From: Paracoccaceae bacterium | Lineage (GTDB): Bacteria > Pseudomonadota > Alphaproteobacteria > Rhodobacterales > Rhodobacteraceae | NCBI GenBank assembly: GCA_026982255.1 | Contig: JALSHL010000202.1 | Location: 1-14,905, forward strand | DNA length: 14,905 nt | Direction of reading: 5' to 3' | Shown: positions 13,928-14,905 of the stretch, piece after piece | Position numbering within the stretch: the first letter of the stretch is position 1 | Layout: every line of letters begins with the position of its first letter | The notes under the pieces: model-generated | Told to the model about the DNA's origin: nothing | Database searches by the model: none | The model's input: only the letters and a program-made list of their open reading frames with translations | Position numbers and translations under genes: made by a program

Positions 13928-14905
13928 GCGTGCGACTCCACACCCTCGCCAACGGGTTCCGCATCGTCACCGAGGATATGCCCGGCCTGAAATCCGCCAC
14001 CCTCGGCATCTGGGTCGATGCGGGGGCGCGCCACGAGCGGCCGGAACAGAACGGCATCGCGCATTTCCTCGAACACATGGCCTTCAAGGGCACCGGCCGC
14101 CGCTCGGCGCTGGAGATTGCCGAGGCGATCGAGAACGTCGGCGGCTACATCAACGCCTATACCAGCCGCGAGACCACGGCCTATTACGCCCGCGTGTTGC
14201 AGGACGACGTGCCGCTGGCGCTGGATGTGATCGCCGACATCCTGCTGGATCCGGCGTTCGATCCGCATGAAATCGAAACCGAACGCGGCGTGATCCTGTC
14301 GGAAATCGGCCAGTCCCTCGACACCCCCGACGATATTATCTTCGACTGGTTGCAGGAAACCGCCTTTCCGGACCAGCCCATGGGCCGCCCGATCCTCGGC
14401 CCCGCCGAACGGGTGCGGGCCTTCATGCGTGACGATCTCGCGGGTTTTGTGCGGGAATACTACGGCCCCGAACAGATGATCCTGTCGGCGGCGGGCGGCA
14501 TCGACCACGACGCCATCGTCAAAACCGCCGAGAATCTTTTTGGCCATCTGCCCCGCCGCCTCGCCGCCACCGCCCCGCCTGCCAATTTCGTCGGCGGCGA
14601 GAAACGCGAGATCAAGGATCTGGAACAGGCCCATTTCACCCTCGCATTCGAAGCCCCCGGCTGGCGCGACGATGCCGTCTATACCAGCCAGATTTTCGCC
14701 GCGACCATGGGCGGGGGCATGTCCTCGCGCCTGTTTCAGGAAGCGCGGGAAAAACGCGGGCTGTGCTACACCATTTTCGCACAGGCCTCGGCGCACGAGG
14801 ATACCGGCCTGTTCACCATCTATGCCGGCACCGGCGGCGAGCAGATCGCGGAACTGGCCGACCTGACCATTGCCGAGCTGCGCCGTGCCGGCGACGACAT
14901 GTCGG
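13924..14905 (+). CDS. M16 family zinc peptidase (mitochondrial processing peptidase-like), 3' part missing
   Basis: The first 327 codons are present; the gene continues beyond the right edge (full family length is about 420). The GTG start gives MSVRLHTLANGFRIVTEDMP, and GTGA overlaps the thrC stop by four bases; no ATG occurs before codon 19, which is too far inside the domain. The inverted zinc motif HFLEH (His47, Glu50, His51) lies in GIAHFLEHMAFKGTGRR, with the third ligand Glu127 in ERGVILSEI. The second-half signature GGGMSSRLFQEAREKRGLCYT is also present near 264-284. The catalytic half is thus intact. Bacterial members are cytoplasmic or envelope-associated peptidases of uncertain substrate, related to the mitochondrial presequence peptidase. 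Coupling to thrC is frequent in alphaproteobacteria. Confidence 0.93.
   Translation, partial: MSVRLHTLANGFRIVTEDMPGLKSATLGIWVDAGARHERPEQNGIAHFLEHMAFKGTGRRSALEIAEAIENVGGYINAYTSRETTAYYARVLQDDVPLALDVIADILLDPAFDPHEIETERGVILSEIGQSLDTPDDIIFDWLQETAFPDQPMGRPILGPAERVRAFMRDDLAGFVREYYGPEQMILSAAGGIDHDAIVKTAENLFGHLPRRLAATAPPANFVGGEKREIKDLEQAHFTLAFEAPGWRDDAVYTSQIFAATMGGGMSSRLFQEAREKRGLCYTIFAQASAHEDTGLFTIYAGTGGEQIAELADLTIAELRRAGDDMS

Overview
The window looks like a core chromosomal segment of an alphaproteobacterium, most likely of the Rhodobacterales (Roseobacter/Rhodobacter/Paracoccus type). The evidence is GC-rich coding DNA, the chvI-chvG-hprK order next to pckA, an aa3 cytochrome c oxidase cluster (coxB-ctaB-small ORF-ctaG-ctaE-surf1) that lacks subunit I, and thrC plus an M16 peptidase gene continuing that cluster. 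No mobile element, CRISPR array, tRNA or rRNA was seen.

Left part (1-4390). On the minus strand, chvI, chvG and the first codons of hprK follow each other with overlapping stop and start codons: an envelope/acid-sensing two-component system followed by the HPr kinase of the regulatory phosphotransferase system. Divergent from them on the plus strand is pckA (ATP-type PEP carboxykinase), the gluconeogenic entry enzyme. The 315-base divergent region holds a good sigma70-type promoter candidate for chvI. On the pckA side it holds two short reading frames whose stop codons overlap the next Shine-Dalgarno sequence, a possible leader-peptide arrangement. pckA ends in a clear intrinsic terminator.

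Middle part (4391-8293). A gamma-glutamyltranspeptidase-like gene on the plus strand converges with a TauE/SafE-type permease gene on the minus strand. The two ends share a 12-bp perfect palindrome that supplies both stop codons. The permease gene lies five bases downstream of tldD, a metalloprotease gene on the same strand. tldD and coxB diverge from a 186-base region carrying a perfect FNR-type box (TTGAT-N4-ATCAA), which suggests oxygen control.

Right part (8294-14905). Eight tightly packed plus-strand genes encode oxidase subunit II, heme O synthase, a one-helix protein, the CuB chaperone CtaG, subunit III, SURF1, threonine synthase and the start of a mitochondrial-processing-peptidase-like M16 protease, which runs off the right edge. 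The first six work together to build aa3 oxidase: copper and heme insertion plus two structural subunits. Subunit I (ctaD) and heme A synthase (ctaA) are not in the window. thrC and the M16 gene are probably co-transcribed with them but have unrelated functions.

Most of this is well-known core biology. The points most worth checking are the small reading frames upstream of pckA, the FNR box at the tldD/coxB junction, the diverged active-site motifs of the GGT-like protein, and the shared-stop palindrome. No clearly new multi-gene system was found.
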